Source: Marinobacter sp.
Lineage (GTDB): Bacteria; Pseudomonadota; Gammaproteobacteria; Pseudomonadales; Oleiphilaceae
Reading direction: 5' to 3'
Assembly (NCBI GenBank): GCA_030149475.1
Contig: JASBRL010000105.1
Location: 1-47,827 of the forward strand
Length of the DNA: 47,827 nt
Shown: piece by piece, positions 18,831 to 29,963 of the stretch
Numbering within the stretch: the first letter of the stretch is position 1
Layout of the letters: each line of letters begins with the position of its first letter
Program-made: the position numbers and the translations under genes
The notes under the pieces: model-generated
Database searches by the model: none
Told to the model about the DNA's origin: nothing
Seen by the model: the letters and a program-made list of their open reading frames with translations, nothing else

Positions 18831-19462
18831 GATGACCGCCACTCCTGCTGCAAACGGGCCCGGTTCATGGACAACCATTGCAGACCGATCAGCGCCGCCG
18901 CATTATTGATCCGGCCATCTGCAATCATTGCCAGCGCTTTATCCAGGCCAATAACATGGGCGCGAATATCTTCGTGCTCTTCCTCAACACCGAACAGCCC
19001 GCCAGCCTCTTCCGTACTGACCCGGCCACAGAACAGATGGATCATTTCCGTCGTGCCCCCAGGCGATACCAGGTACTCACAAATGGGCTCAAGCGTCTGA
19101 AAATGCAACCCGGCCTCTTCGTCCCCCTCTCGCTGAGCTGCCTGCTGCGGCGTTTCGCCCGGCTCATTCATTCCGGCAACCAACTCCAGCAACCAGGGCG
19201 ATCTGGCGCGCCCCATGGCACCCGGGCGGAACTGCTCCAACAGCACCACTTCGTCGCGCACCGGGTCATAGGGGAGCACACAGGTTGCATCGCCGCGGAT
19301 GAACAATTCGCGACTGAATACCGGCGTCCGGCCACCATCGAACCGGGCATGGCTGAGCCTTAACCGGTCCATTCGGAAAAAACCCTGAAACACGGTCTCA
19401 CGGCTCTCCACCCGGACATCCCGCTCAGAGAACTGGAACGGTTCGACATTGTGCTTGGACAT
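18827..19462 (-). CDS. nudF: ADP-ribose pyrophosphatase (Nudix)
   Basis: 211 residues from ATG 19462 with GGGAG just upstream. Hydrolyses ADP-ribose to AMP and ribose-5-phosphate. Seen: N-terminal dimerisation domain (FQFSERDVRVESRETVFQGFF), the Nudix box beginning at GMNEPGETPQQAAQRE and ending in the acidic DEEAGL (one residue differs from the usual REUXEEXGU: the E before GDEE is followed by GDEE rather than LXEE), and the typical YLVSPGGTTEMIHLFCGRV segment. Start of the nudF-yqiB-cpdA cluster. Confidence 0.93.
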   Translation of the reverse strand: MSKHNVEPFQFSERDVRVESRETVFQGFFRMDRLRLSHARFDGGRTPVFSRELFIRGDATCVLPYDPVRDEVVLLEQFRPGAMGRARSPWLLELVAGMNEPGETPQQAAQREGDEEAGLHFQTLEPICEYLVSPGGTTEMIHLFCGRVSTEEAGGLFGVEEEHEDIRAHVIGLDKALAMIADGRINNAAALIGLQWLSMNRARLQQEWRSS

Positions 19463-19536
19463 GATACTCCCGCATCGGTGATGAGAAGCAGAACAATAGC
19501 TGGATAGCGATCCGCTTTTCAAGGGAGGCGCTGACC

Positions 19537-19625
19537 CATGCCCGCAGCTCCGTCGGGCATGGCCTGAAACGTCCGGGATTGATCAGCGCTTGCCAGGCGC
19601 GACTCCGGCCACATGCCGGAGTCGC
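19537..19625 (-). terminator. Two tandem hairpins after thiC, probable transcript end
   Basis: Perfect 11-bp stem 19599-19609 with 19615-19625 (loop CACAT) begins 11 bases after the thiC stop; a second stem CATGCCCG/CGGGCATG (19537-19544 with 19554-19561) follows. Neither has a T run on the - strand, so this may be a stabilising 3' structure or a factor-dependent end rather than a classical terminator. Confidence 0.5.
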
Positions 19626-19635
19626 CGTCCGCGGA

Positions 19636-21543
<1,908 letters not shown>

Positions 21544-21576
21544 CTATGCCCTGACCCGTCCGGGTTCTGGTCTCGA

Positions 21577-21658
21577 ATCCCTACGCCGGCATTAACCGGA
21601 TCAGGTTCGCGGGTTCTGTAAACAGTCTCAGCCAGCCCCGGGCCAGCACCCCGTCAAG
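21577..21658 (-). promoter_or_regulatory. TPP riboswitch (THI element) controlling thiC
   Basis: On the - strand the leader reads GGGGTGC, then GGCTGAGA (pyrimidine-sensing helix), then ACCCGCGAACCTGATC and CCGGTTAATGCCGGCGTAGGGA (pyrophosphate-sensing helix and closing strand): all conserved TPP aptamer blocks in order. It ends about 110 bp ahead of the thiC ATG, leaving room for an expression platform. A CATAAT (complement of 21669-21674) just upstream is a plausible -10 element. Confidence 0.95.
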
Positions 21659-21660
21659 AC

Positions 21661-22038
21661 GAATGACAATTATGCATCTGCAGGTCTGAAAAGGAAGGTT
21701 GCCTGTACCGCCGGGACCAATGTCAGCCCGACAGTGCTGCCTTAGATGCAACTTGCAAGTGTAGCGATTGCCGCGCTTGTTGTCCATAATACCGGTCGGC
21801 CATCTGCCATCAACGGGCTGTTCGCCGGGACGGACTGCGCAGGGCGTGGCCGCGGGCCAGACGCCCCGGCACATCGGCACCGCACCGGAATCCCGAACAA
21901 GCTCTCAGCAGGGTATGCCAGCGAACGGCGTGGCTGCAATGGGTCAGACCGACACGCCGATCCTGGCGTCCCGCGTTTCGCCGCAGCAGGGGCGCACTCA
22001 GGGGCTTCCATGATTACCCCAAGAAATCCGGAGATTTT
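21661..22038. other. Divergent thiC/tolC spacer, no gene seen
   Basis: 378 bp between the riboswitch and tolC. Open frames here are short or are shadows of tolC in other frames. It should contain both the thiC promoter (near 21670-21710, - strand) and the tolC promoter, but I see no convincing -35/-10 pair for tolC. The last 20 bases before tolC contain GGAG spaced 7 bases from the ATG. Confidence 0.5.
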
Positions 22039-23430
22039 ATGAAGAAACAGATCGTTATCGGGCTCATTGGCATGCTGGCGTCTGGCCAGGGCTTTTCCAT
22101 GGGTCTGGTCGAGGCCTACAGGAAGGCACTTGCCTACGATTCCACGCTCGCCGCGGCGAAAGCATCCTACACCGCGGCGACGGAAAACATCGATCTCAGC
22201 CAAAGCAGCCTGCGCCCGCAGGTCAGCGCTTCAAGCACGGCTTCCTACAACGACAACAAGGGCCCCTTTCAGACGCTGCCCTATAAACAGTTGTCCTATG
22301 GCATTACCTTGACGCAACCCTTGTTCCGTGCCGACACCTGGTTTCAGTACAAGGCCAGCGAATCCCTGGGGGCGGCGGAGAAAGCCCGTTACAATGCCGC
22401 GCAACAACAACTGATCCTTGACGTGGCAACGGCCTACTTCAATGTATTGCGAGCCAGCGACACCCTGACCACCTCCCGCTCTGTGGAGGCGGCGATCAAA
22501 CGGCAGTACGAACAGGCCAAGGAACGTTACGACGTCGGCCTGATTGCCATCACCGCCGTCTATGAGGCCAGGGCCAGCTACGACGACAGCAGAAGCAAGC
22601 GGATCGCGGCGGAAAGCCAGCTCGACCTGGCGCGCGAGCGGCTGGCCCGGCTGACCGGAGACTACCCGGACCAGGTCAACAACCTGCGACAGTCGTTCCC
22701 GCTGGTTCAGCCAAGCCCTCAGACACCGACCGACTGGGAAAACATTGCGCTGACCCAGAACTGGCAGATTCAGACCGCCACCGAAGAACTGAAAGCCGCC
22801 CGCAACCAGCTAAGCGTGGCGAAGGCAGGACACTATCCGACGGTCGATCTCAAGGCCAGCGCCAGCCAGGCGATTACCCGTACCATTGGCACTACGCCGC
22901 CCGGCACCTTCCAGCTGTCACCAAGCAGCACGCGAACGGATCGTCAGATTGCGCTGACGGTGAACGTGCCGCTTTACCTCGGTGGCGGGATTCAGGCCGG
23001 CGTCCGGAAACAGAGGGCACAGGTGGACGTGGCCGAGCAGCGCCTGAATACGGCCCGCCGCGACGTCCAGGTAAATACCCGCAGCCTGTTCCGCACCGTC
23101 AACACCAACATTGAATCCGCCTCGTCTCTGAAACAGACCATTGTCTCCAGGCGCAGTGCACTGGATGCCACCCGGGCGGGCTATGATGTGGGCACCCGCA
23201 ACATCGTGGACGTATTCAACGCGGAGCAGAGCTACTACGTTGCCCTGCGCGACTTCGCCAATGCCCGCTATGACTACGTGCTCAATTCGCTGAGTCTGAA
23301 GCAGGCCGCAGGCACCCTGAGCCCGCAGGATCTGGCAGACCTGAATAACTGGCTGAGCGCAGCCGCGCCCGGCATTGAGGCGCTGGCCAAGGAAAACGAC
23401 ACCAAGGAATCCACTGGCCCATCCCGGTAA
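22039..23430 (+). CDS. tolC: TolC-family outer-membrane efflux channel
   Basis: 463 residues. Signal peptide about 1-20 (MKKQIVIGLIGMLASGQGFS), then MGLVEAYRKALAYDSTLAAAKASY, the standard TolC mature start. Two structural repeats follow (about 21-225 and 235-430), each an outer-membrane beta strand pair plus long alpha-helical barrel segments, with DVATAYFNVLRA and the C-terminal VGTRNIVDVFNAEQSYYVALRDFANARYDYVLNSLSLKQAAG typical of the type I secretion/efflux TolC subfamily. Forms the outer channel for tripartite pumps. Located between thiC and waaA as in Pseudomonas. A weak hairpin (23451-23470) sits between it and the convergent waaA. Confidence 0.94.
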   Translation: MKKQIVIGLIGMLASGQGFSMGLVEAYRKALAYDSTLAAAKASYTAATENIDLSQSSLRPQVSASSTASYNDNKGPFQTLPYKQLSYGITLTQPLFRADTWFQYKASESLGAAEKARYNAAQQQLILDVATAYFNVLRASDTLTTSRSVEAAIKRQYEQAKERYDVGLIAITAVYEARASYDDSRSKRIAAESQLDLARERLARLTGDYPDQVNNLRQSFPLVQPSPQTPTDWENIALTQNWQIQTATEELKAARNQLSVAKAGHYPTVDLKASASQAITRTIGTTPPGTFQLSPSSTRTDRQIALTVNVPLYLGGGIQAGVRKQRAQVDVAEQRLNTARRDVQVNTRSLFRTVNTNIESASSLKQTIVSRRSALDATRAGYDVGTRNIVDVFNAEQSYYVALRDFANARYDYVLNSLSLKQAAGTLSPQDLADLNNWLSAAAPGIEALAKENDTKESTGPSR

Positions 23431-23476
23431 ATCGGCTACCGGGCCGAAAGCGGGCGCAGCAGTACGCCCGGACCAC

Positions 23477-24733
23477 TCAGATCCGCTGGGCAATGCCATC
23501 CACTATGGTCGCCAGCACGCCACGGTTAGCCTCGACGACCGAAAGCGCATGCTGGCCCAGGGCGCTCCTCCGCTGAGGGTTGCGGATCAGCTTGAGCACA
23601 CAGTCGGCGATCCCGGCTGCGTGCTCCACCCGGCAAAGCGCATCCGCCGCCGCCAGTTGACGGTAGATAGACGCAAAATTATAGACCGACGGTCCCACCA
23701 TGACCGGGAGCCCCCAGGCCGCTGGTTCCAGCGGATTATGCCCGCCGCGAGGAACCAGGGAGCCACCGACAAACCCGCAATCAGACGCGCCAAAAAGCAT
23801 CGCCAACTCGCCCATGGTGTCGCCCAGATAGACCTGCGCGTCGGTGGCCGGCTGGCCACTGGACCGACGCGCCAGAGTGAAACCCATCTGTCCGGTCAGG
23901 GCCGCAACCGAGGAAAACCGTTCTGGATGACGCGGCACAATAATCAGTAACGCATCCGGACGTGCTGCCAGCAGGCTGCGGTGCGCCGCCAGAACCTCCT
24001 CGTCTTCTCCGGCGTGGGTACTGGCAGCGATCCATACGGGACGATTGGCGCCCAGCGTGCCGCGGAGACGCTCCGCCTCGGTTCGCATCGCCGCGGTAAT
24101 TTCCACGTCAAACTTGATACTGCCGGTGACCGATACGCTGGCGCGATCAGCACCAATTCGCAGAAAATGGCGGGCATCGTCGTGGTCCTGAGCGGCGATC
24201 CAGCTGATACCACCCAGCACCGGCCTTACGAGTGAACCGATCCGGGCGTAGCCGCGGGCAGACCGCTCCGACAGACGTGCATTGATCAGGAATACCGGTA
24301 CTCGCCGGGCGTGACTGAGCGTAATCAGATTGGGCCAGATTTCTGTTTCCATGATCACCAGCGCCCGCGGCCGGATTCGCTCGATAAAGCGCCGCACCGC
24401 GCCGGGCGTATCGTAAGGTGAAAAGGCATAGCGGACCCGGTTGCCGAACAGTGCCCGGGCCCGCTCAGCGCCGGTGGCCGTCATGGCGGTGACAAGGACC
24501 GGGTTCTCCGGGTAACGATGCAGCAGTGCCCTGACCAGCGGCGCGGCGGCGATGGTCTCCCCGACGGAAACCGCATGAACCCAGATAACCGGCTCTCTGG
24601 AGCGCCTCACAAAGCCAAGACGCTCATACCAGCGCGCCCGGACCGACGGGAAATACCGACCCCGCCACCACAGTCGCAACAGCACAAACGGCAGCGCCAG
24701 ACGGAACAACAGCGAGTAAAGAAAGTGCAGCAT
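23477..24733 (-). CDS. waaA: 3-deoxy-D-manno-octulosonic acid (Kdo) transferase
   Basis: 418 residues from ATG 24733 (MLHFLYSLLFRLALPFVLLRLWWRG), with GGGAG upstream; an in-frame extension of 152 residues to 25189 has no family similarity. An N-terminal membrane anchor is followed by a GT-B fold of the GT30 family: WVHAVSVGETIAAAPLVRALL, VIMETEIWPNL, ASTHAGEDEEVL, VPRHPERF, DTMGELAMLFGASDCGFVGGSLVPRGGHNPLEPAAWGLPV. It attaches Kdo to lipid IVA at the inner membrane face. It opens the LPS block and is divergent from the first acyltransferase, with a 267-bp spacer. Confidence 0.96.
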   Translation of the reverse strand: MLHFLYSLLFRLALPFVLLRLWWRGRYFPSVRARWYERLGFVRRSREPVIWVHAVSVGETIAAAPLVRALLHRYPENPVLVTAMTATGAERARALFGNRVRYAFSPYDTPGAVRRFIERIRPRALVIMETEIWPNLITLSHARRVPVFLINARLSERSARGYARIGSLVRPVLGGISWIAAQDHDDARHFLRIGADRASVSVTGSIKFDVEITAAMRTEAERLRGTLGANRPVWIAASTHAGEDEEVLAAHRSLLAARPDALLIIVPRHPERFSSVAALTGQMGFTLARRSSGQPATDAQVYLGDTMGELAMLFGASDCGFVGGSLVPRGGHNPLEPAAWGLPVMVGPSVYNFASIYRQLAAADALCRVEHAAGIADCVLKLIRNPQRRSALGQHALSVVEANRGVLATIVDGIAQRI

Positions 24734-25000
24734 ACGGGCTCCCGCGCGGATAACGTTGCGAGCGCATTCTACCGGATTGCCCACCATTTGACCCGGATCG
24801 ACCACATCCGACTCATCGCCGGGGCCGTCCGACGTTCCAGCATGCGACCCGGCAACTGGTGCCCACACCGCCGCGACTGCTAGAATCCGTGTGCGCGCAG
24901 CGATCCGGCTGAATTCAACAGCAGCGGGCCGGCCTGCACTGACGCCCCTCAGCCGCCCATCTGGCGGCATCCCGGACTGACAAGGAACTCCCCGGAACCT

Positions 25001-25960
25001 GTGAACAGCAAACACCGTAAACAGCCCAGAGACCTGGATTATCGTCACTATCGCCATCCCCGGTGGTGGCCCACCTGGTGTGTTATCGGGTTGATATGGC
25101 TTCTGGCCAGGCTGCCTGTCCGGCTTCAGTGGCGACTGGGCAAACTCGTCGGCGAGCTCGGCTACAGGATGCTCACCCGCCGTCGGCATATCACCGAGGT
25201 GAATATAGATCTCTGCTTTCCGGAACTGTCCGCCGAGTCCCGTGCCCGGCTGGTCAGACAGTCATTTCATTCCAACGGCATCGGAATCATGGAGATAGGC
25301 CTTGCCTGGTTCCGGAATCCGGAGGCGTTACGCCCGATTACCCGGGTTCACGGCCTGGAGCATCTGCACGAGGGGCTGACAAGCGGGCACGGGGTGCTGC
25401 TGCTGGGCGGACACTACAGCACCCTTGACCTGGGAGGCAGCCTGGTCTCGCTGTTTATCGACGCGGATGTCATGCAGCGGGACCACAACAATCCGCTGAT
25501 GAACGCGGTCATGACCCGGGCAAGAGAGCGTCGATACGGCATGGCGCTGGCCAGCAAGGATCTGCGGGGCCTGCTGCGGCGCCTGCAGGCCAACCGGACA
25601 GTCTGGTATGCCACCGACCAGGATTACGGCCGGACCGGCACCGTGTTTGCACCCTTTTTCGGCGTGCCCGCCGCCAGCCTGACGGCCACCGCGCGCATAG
25701 CCCAGCGCAGCCAGTGCGCGGTCATTCCGTTCAGCCACTTCCGTCGTGCCGGCAAACCAGGGTACGACATTTATTTCGGCCCGGCCCTGTCAGACTTTCC
25801 GACTGCAGACGACCATCAGGATGCCGCCCGGGTCAACGGGCTCATCGAAGAGCAGGTCCGCCGCCACCCGGACCAGTACCTGTGGATGCATCGGCGCTTC
25901 AAGACCCGGCCGTCGGACGAGCCAGACCTTTACCGGCAGCGGCGACATGACCGGCCATAG
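25001..25960 (+). CDS. LpxL/LpxM-type lipid A acyltransferase (HX4D)
   Basis: 319 residues from GTG 25001, with GGAA six bases upstream. One N-terminal membrane helix (about 25-40) anchors the enzyme at the cytoplasmic face. The catalytic motif HX4D is H138-YSTL-D143, and ATDQDYGRTGTVFAPFFGV matches the lauroyl/palmitoleoyl transferase block. It adds a secondary acyl chain to Kdo2-lipid IVA, consistent with its place beside waaA. Which chain (LpxL or LpxM role) cannot be decided; a second acyltransferase of this superfamily lies at 32217. Confidence 0.88.
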   Translation: MNSKHRKQPRDLDYRHYRHPRWWPTWCVIGLIWLLARLPVRLQWRLGKLVGELGYRMLTRRRHITEVNIDLCFPELSAESRARLVRQSFHSNGIGIMEIGLAWFRNPEALRPITRVHGLEHLHEGLTSGHGVLLLGGHYSTLDLGGSLVSLFIDADVMQRDHNNPLMNAVMTRARERRYGMALASKDLRGLLRRLQANRTVWYATDQDYGRTGTVFAPFFGVPAASLTATARIAQRSQCAVIPFSHFRRAGKPGYDIYFGPALSDFPTADDHQDAARVNGLIEEQVRRHPDQYLWMHRRFKTRPSDEPDLYRQRRHDRP

Positions 25961-26043
25961 CGCGCCCGCACCTGAAACCGGGACAGTTCTGTGGCATCAT
26001 CATTCGCAGCCGACGTAACCCCGACACCGAACTGCGCCACCTC

Positions 26044-26070
26044 TTGTCAGGCCCCGGAGCCTGATAATAT
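26044..26070 (+). promoter_or_regulatory. Possible sigma-70 promoter for the GT4 gene
   Basis: TTGTCA at 26044-26049 and an AT-rich TGATAATATAC at 26062-26072 (TAATAT 15 bases after the -35) stand out from GC-rich flanks, about 40 bp ahead of the glycosyltransferase ATG. Spacing is short for the best -10, so this is tentative. Confidence 0.35.
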
Positions 26071-26107
26071 ACGGGGCGCCCAATGACAGCAGACGATGCG
26101 ATCACCC

Positions 26108-27235
26108 ATGAAAATACTTCAGGTCTTGCCCGCGCTCAACAGCGGCGGAGTGGAACGCGGAACCGTCGAGTTTTCAGCAGAACTGGTCCGGCGCGGTCAC
26201 CAGTCAATTGTTCTCTCCAGCGGGGGGCCGATGGTGGCTGCCCTGAAACAGCACGGTGCCGAACATGTCACGCTGCCGGTTCACCGGAAATCTCTCGCCT
26301 CGGTCGGCCAAATCCGACCGGTCCGCGCCCTCCTCCGGTCCCTGCAACCTGACATCGTTCATGTCCGCTCGCGGATGCCGGCGTGGATCGTTCATTTCGC
26401 CCTGCGGGGACTGTCTGACGAGGAGCGGCCGGCACTGGTGTCGACTTTTCACGGGCTATACTCAGTCAACCGCTACAGCGCCATTATGGCCCGGGCCCGA
26501 CACGTCATCGCAATTTCCGAATGCGTCCGTGACTATGTGCTGTCCCACTACCCGGTACCGCCGGATCGGCTCACAGTCATCCAGCGCGGCGTTGATGTCT
26601 CAGCGTTCCGCCAACGAACGCCTGATTCACAATGGACTGATGCGCTGTTAACCCAGTACCCGCAACTGCGCGGCAAGCAGATCATTCTGATGCCGGGGCG
26701 GATTTCCCGCTGGAAAGGACAGCATCAGTTTCTGCATGCAATGGCGGAAATCCGCAAACACAACCCCGCCTGCCACGGTCTGATCGTCGGTGGCGCGGAG
26801 GGCCGGAAAGTCCGGTTCCTGCAAGAGCTGGAAAAAACCCGCGCAGAACTGGGGCTGGAGGATGCAGTGACCTTCCTGGGGCAGCGCAGTGACATCGGGA
26901 ACCTGTACCTTTTCGCCGACGTGGTCTGCCATATGTCAACCCGGCCGGAACCATTCGGCAGAACCATGACAGAAGCGCTGGCCTCCGGCACCCCCGTAGT
27001 GGCGTTTGACCGGGGAGGCGCCGCCGAAATCCTCCACGCCTGCTTTCCCGAGGGACTGGTGCCACCGGATGATAGCAGCGCTTTCGCACGCAAAGTGCTG
27101 GACCTGCTGACACAATCTGATTTCCACATTGAATTGCCCGAACGGTTTCACCTGCAGGCTCAGGTTGAGTCCACCATCACCGTTTACCGCCGCGTCCTGG
27201 CCGCCGGTCGCGGGTCGCCGACGCAGGCGCAGTAA
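26108..27235 (+). CDS. Glycosyltransferase family 4 (LPS core/glycan)
   Basis: 375 residues from ATG 26108 (MKILQVLPALNSGGVERGTVEF), GT-B fold. N-terminal acceptor domain with the glycine loop NSGGVERG and HVRSRMPAWI; C-terminal nucleotide-sugar domain with LMPGRISRWKGQHQFLHAMA and the EX7E motif region RPEPFGRTMTEALASGTPVVAFDRGGAAEI. Retaining cytoplasmic transferase of a sugar nucleotide. Its place next to waaA and acyltransferases argues for LPS core or O-chain synthesis; donor and acceptor are unknown. It converges on the WaaE-like gene. Confidence 0.88.
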   Translation: MKILQVLPALNSGGVERGTVEFSAELVRRGHQSIVLSSGGPMVAALKQHGAEHVTLPVHRKSLASVGQIRPVRALLRSLQPDIVHVRSRMPAWIVHFALRGLSDEERPALVSTFHGLYSVNRYSAIMARARHVIAISECVRDYVLSHYPVPPDRLTVIQRGVDVSAFRQRTPDSQWTDALLTQYPQLRGKQIILMPGRISRWKGQHQFLHAMAEIRKHNPACHGLIVGGAEGRKVRFLQELEKTRAELGLEDAVTFLGQRSDIGNLYLFADVVCHMSTRPEPFGRTMTEALASGTPVVAFDRGGAAEILHACFPEGLVPPDDSSAFARKVLDLLTQSDFHIELPERFHLQAQVESTITVYRRVLAAGRGSPTQAQ

Positions 27236-27290
27236 ACCACAACGGCAGCCTGCCGACCGGCAAGCAGCAGCAACCGATCCGGACGATGCG

Positions 27291-28100
27291 TCACGGCCGT
27301 TCCGGACCGGTTCCGGAACGGCGCTCAAGCTCCGACAGCATCTGGATTTCACGGGCTTTCGCCAGTCGCATGAAGTTCCGGTAAGCGGCAACAACCGACA
27401 CACTGAAGCCGAACCAGCCGTTCAGGATCTGGCGGTGGAAAAAATAGTATTTGAGAAACTTAAGGGGAAATTCGACGCCCAGGCGCGCTCCTGAAATGCG
27501 ACGCCCCTTGTGTGCCATAAAGCGCGCCTGCTCGCTGGACAACTGCACGTATTTTTGTTCCATCTGCTCCAGCGTCACCAGCGTCCGGTGCAATACGTCC
27601 CCCTTGAGAAACCCCACGCTGCCCTGATAAACCTGAGGACGGTCGTTATTGCTGTCGGGCTCAGCAACGATTGCTGCTTTGCGACGATCGTACAATCGGA
27701 GCAATTTCCGGGTCTTATCGTGACGAAAGGGATGCCCCGTGACCGGCTGGGACATGACCCAACGCATGCGAAAGCCGGCCATCGCCGGATCGATCGGGCG
27801 GGAGAACAGTTCTCGAATATTGGCGATCAGCAGGTCGGAAAGCACTTCGTCGGCGTCGAGATCCAGCACCCAGTCATTGCGGCACAGACTCGCCGCGTAG
27901 GCTTTCTGACAGGCAAACCCTTCCCAGGCATGGTATTCCACACGGGCCCCGCAGCGCCGCGCAATCGCCGTCGTGTTGTCAGTGCTCCCCGAATCCACAA
28001 CAATGACCTCGTCAGCCCAGTCCACAACCCTGCTCAGGGCTTCTTCCAGCCGCAACTCTTCATTTTTAGTGATGAAATACACGGATAATGGTAGTGACAT
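27291..28100 (-). CDS. WaaE/KdtX-like family 2 glycosyltransferase
   Basis: 269 residues from ATG 28100 (MSLPLSVYFITKNEELRLEEALSRVV). GT-A fold: ITKNEE, VIVVDSGSTDNT, and the DXD motif as DLDADE; the sequence WADEVIVVDSGSTDNTTAIA and the later SVGFLKGDVLHRTLVTLEQMEQKY are typical of LPS inner-core heptose beta-1,4-glucosyl-type transferases (WaaE/KdtX), often adjacent to waaA. It stands on the opposite strand to its neighbours. A 10-bp stem (27297-27306 with 27312-27321) lies inside its last codons. Exact sugar unknown. Confidence 0.82.
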   Translation of the reverse strand: MSLPLSVYFITKNEELRLEEALSRVVDWADEVIVVDSGSTDNTTAIARRCGARVEYHAWEGFACQKAYAASLCRNDWVLDLDADEVLSDLLIANIRELFSRPIDPAMAGFRMRWVMSQPVTGHPFRHDKTRKLLRLYDRRKAAIVAEPDSNNDRPQVYQGSVGFLKGDVLHRTLVTLEQMEQKYVQLSSEQARFMAHKGRRISGARLGVEFPLKFLKYYFFHRQILNGWFGFSVSVVAAYRNFMRLAKAREIQMLSELERRSGTGPERP

Positions 28101-28249
28101 TAATTTTCCCGCAAAGACATGATAAAGTGAGTGCCCGGCATGGCGGGCGGGTTGGCGGCTCACCAGCAACGGGCAGACAGCCAGGAAATCTGCGCACAAA
28201 CGCAGCAATTGTCAATGGGAGCAGACGTGCAGACAAGTTGGAAAAACGA

Positions 28250-29203
28250 ATGATCTGCTGGGGCCTGGCAGAAGACAAGGCCGGCATGATCAACCAGATC
28301 CATGGTCTGGCTGAAGCCCTTGACTTGAATGTCGACATGCGTCTTATCAAGCGACAGGCGCCCTGGAAGTACCTGCCTGCAGGCGCCTGGCTCCACCCGT
28401 TACGCGCCCCGGCGCCGGGCAGTGACCCACTGCAGCCACCCTGGCCTGATATTGCCATCGGGTCAGGGCGCTATGTGGCGCCGATTCTGACGGCGATTAA
28501 AAAGGCGAGCGGCGGACGAACCGTGACCATCTATATCCAGGACCCCAACATGAATCCCGGATACTTTGATGCCGTTGTGGTACCCGAGCATGATCGCTGC
28601 CGGGGCGACAATGTCTGGACCACCGTTGGTGCGCTGCACCGTGTGACACCAGCGCGTCTGGAACTGGCCGCCGAGCACTTCCGGCCGCAACTGGCCCACC
28701 TGCCCCGTCCGCTGGTGGCCGTCCTGCTTGGTGGCTCCAACGGTCGCTACCGGTTCACGCCAACCGTCGCCCGCCGTTTGGCCCGGCAACTGGGCAACGC
28801 CCACCGGGAGTCGGGCGCGGGCCTGGCCATCACCCCCTCCCGACGCACTGACCCCGAAGCGCTTGCTGTGCTGCGGGAAGAACTGGCCGATATTCCCGCG
28901 TTGATCTGGGACGGACAGGGGGAAAACCCCTATTTTGGCTTTCTGGGACTGGCGGATAAAATTGCCGTAACGATGGATTCGGTTTCCATGGTCTCTGAAG
29001 CATGCTCCACCGGCAAGCCGGTCTACACCATCGAACTGGCCGGCAAGGGTGGCCGGAAGTTCCATGCCTTCCACCGGAATCTTGCCGAACGGGGCTGTAC
29101 CCGGCCCTTCAACGGCTCCCTGGACGACTGGCACTATCAGCCTCTGGGCGACACCCGTCGTGTTGCGGCAGGCATTAAACAGCGTCTTTTGGCCTCAGGC
29201 TGA
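28250..29203 (+). CDS. ELM1-family (Mito_fiss_Elm1) GT-B-like protein
   Basis: 317 residues from ATG 28250 (MICWGLAEDKAGMINQIHGLAEAL). The family is defined by this N-terminus, by YIQDPNMNPGYFDAVVVPEHD, LLGGSNGRYRF, and the C-terminal TMDSVSMVSEACSTGKPVYTIEL block, which corresponds to the nucleotide-sugar pocket of GT-B enzymes. Named after a plant mitochondrial fission factor, the bacterial members lie in envelope glycan loci; activity is not established. It starts the + strand series with the oxygenase and the unknown 645-residue protein (87-bp gap to the oxygenase), which suggests a joint role in modifying LPS sugars. Confidence 0.8.
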   Translation: MICWGLAEDKAGMINQIHGLAEALDLNVDMRLIKRQAPWKYLPAGAWLHPLRAPAPGSDPLQPPWPDIAIGSGRYVAPILTAIKKASGGRTVTIYIQDPNMNPGYFDAVVVPEHDRCRGDNVWTTVGALHRVTPARLELAAEHFRPQLAHLPRPLVAVLLGGSNGRYRFTPTVARRLARQLGNAHRESGAGLAITPSRRTDPEALAVLREELADIPALIWDGQGENPYFGFLGLADKIAVTMDSVSMVSEACSTGKPVYTIELAGKGGRKFHAFHRNLAERGCTRPFNGSLDDWHYQPLGDTRRVAAGIKQRLLASG

Positions 29204-29290
29204 GACCGGCTGTCGGATGACGGACCAACACGCTCCCGGTCCGCCCATATGCCAGTGTCCCGTCCGGCCACGACTGCAAAGGAAGACACC

Positions 29291-29962
29291 ATGACCGTGC
29301 TTGACCTTGAAAAACTGGAACAGACGCCGCTGACCCGGGATCCGTTTGATTACGTCATTGTGCGCGATTTCATCCGCGGCGAACAGCTGACCGGCCTGAT
29401 GAACGACTACCCTGCCATCACCCGCCCGGGCAGCTTTCCGGTTGAAAATCTCGAATTCGGTGCGAGATTTGCGGCGCTTGTCAGCGAACTTGAAGGTGAG
29501 TCCTTCAGGAAGGCGGTCGAGTGTAAATTCGGCATCAGCCTGGACGGGCGACCGACCATGATGACGGTGCGCGGGGCATGCCGGAAAAAAGATGGCAAGA
29601 TCCATACCGATACCGAGTCCAAACTCATTACTGTGCTGCTCTACATGAATCCGCCCTGGCTTGCCGAGGGCGGTCGTCTGCGACTGCTGCGCAGCCGGAA
29701 TCTCGATGATGTAGCGGCGGAAGTACCACCGGACGCCGGCACGCTGCTCATGTTCCGGCGCGCCAATAATTCGTATCACGGTCATCACTCGTTCAGTGGT
29801 CAGAGACGGGCCATTCAACTGAACTGGATAACAGAACAGAAAATGGTCGACCGGCAACGGGCGCGCCACAGCCTCTCGTCCGTAGTCAAGCGCCTCAACC
29901 CGTTTGTTTCAGTGAACGACAGCACACACCAGACCCGACTTTCAGATGGGGCAGAACATTAA
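29291..29962 (+). CDS. 2-oxoglutarate/Fe(II)-dependent oxygenase, prolyl-hydroxylase-like
   Basis: 223 residues from ATG 29291, with GGAAG five bases upstream. Double-stranded beta-helix enzyme: iron ligands H105-T-D107 (GKIHTDTESK), distal His at H163 (NNSYHGHH) and the 2-oxoglutarate-binding Arg at R173 ten residues later (QRRAIQLNW). The C-terminal 40 residues are basic and may bind a partner or membrane. Such enzymes hydroxylate peptides, small molecules or sugars and occur in polysaccharide loci; substrate unknown. One base separates its stop from the next gene, so the two are translationally linked. Confidence 0.82.
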   Translation: MTVLDLEKLEQTPLTRDPFDYVIVRDFIRGEQLTGLMNDYPAITRPGSFPVENLEFGARFAALVSELEGESFRKAVECKFGISLDGRPTMMTVRGACRKKDGKIHTDTESKLITVLLYMNPPWLAEGGRLRLLRSRNLDDVAAEVPPDAGTLLMFRRANNSYHGHHSFSGQRRAIQLNWITEQKMVDRQRARHSLSSVVKRLNPFVSVNDSTHQTRLSDGAEH

Positions 29963-29963
29963 C

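Noticed and set aside
23451..23470. Terminator between tolC and waaA
   Set aside because: Six-base stem without T run; too weak to call.
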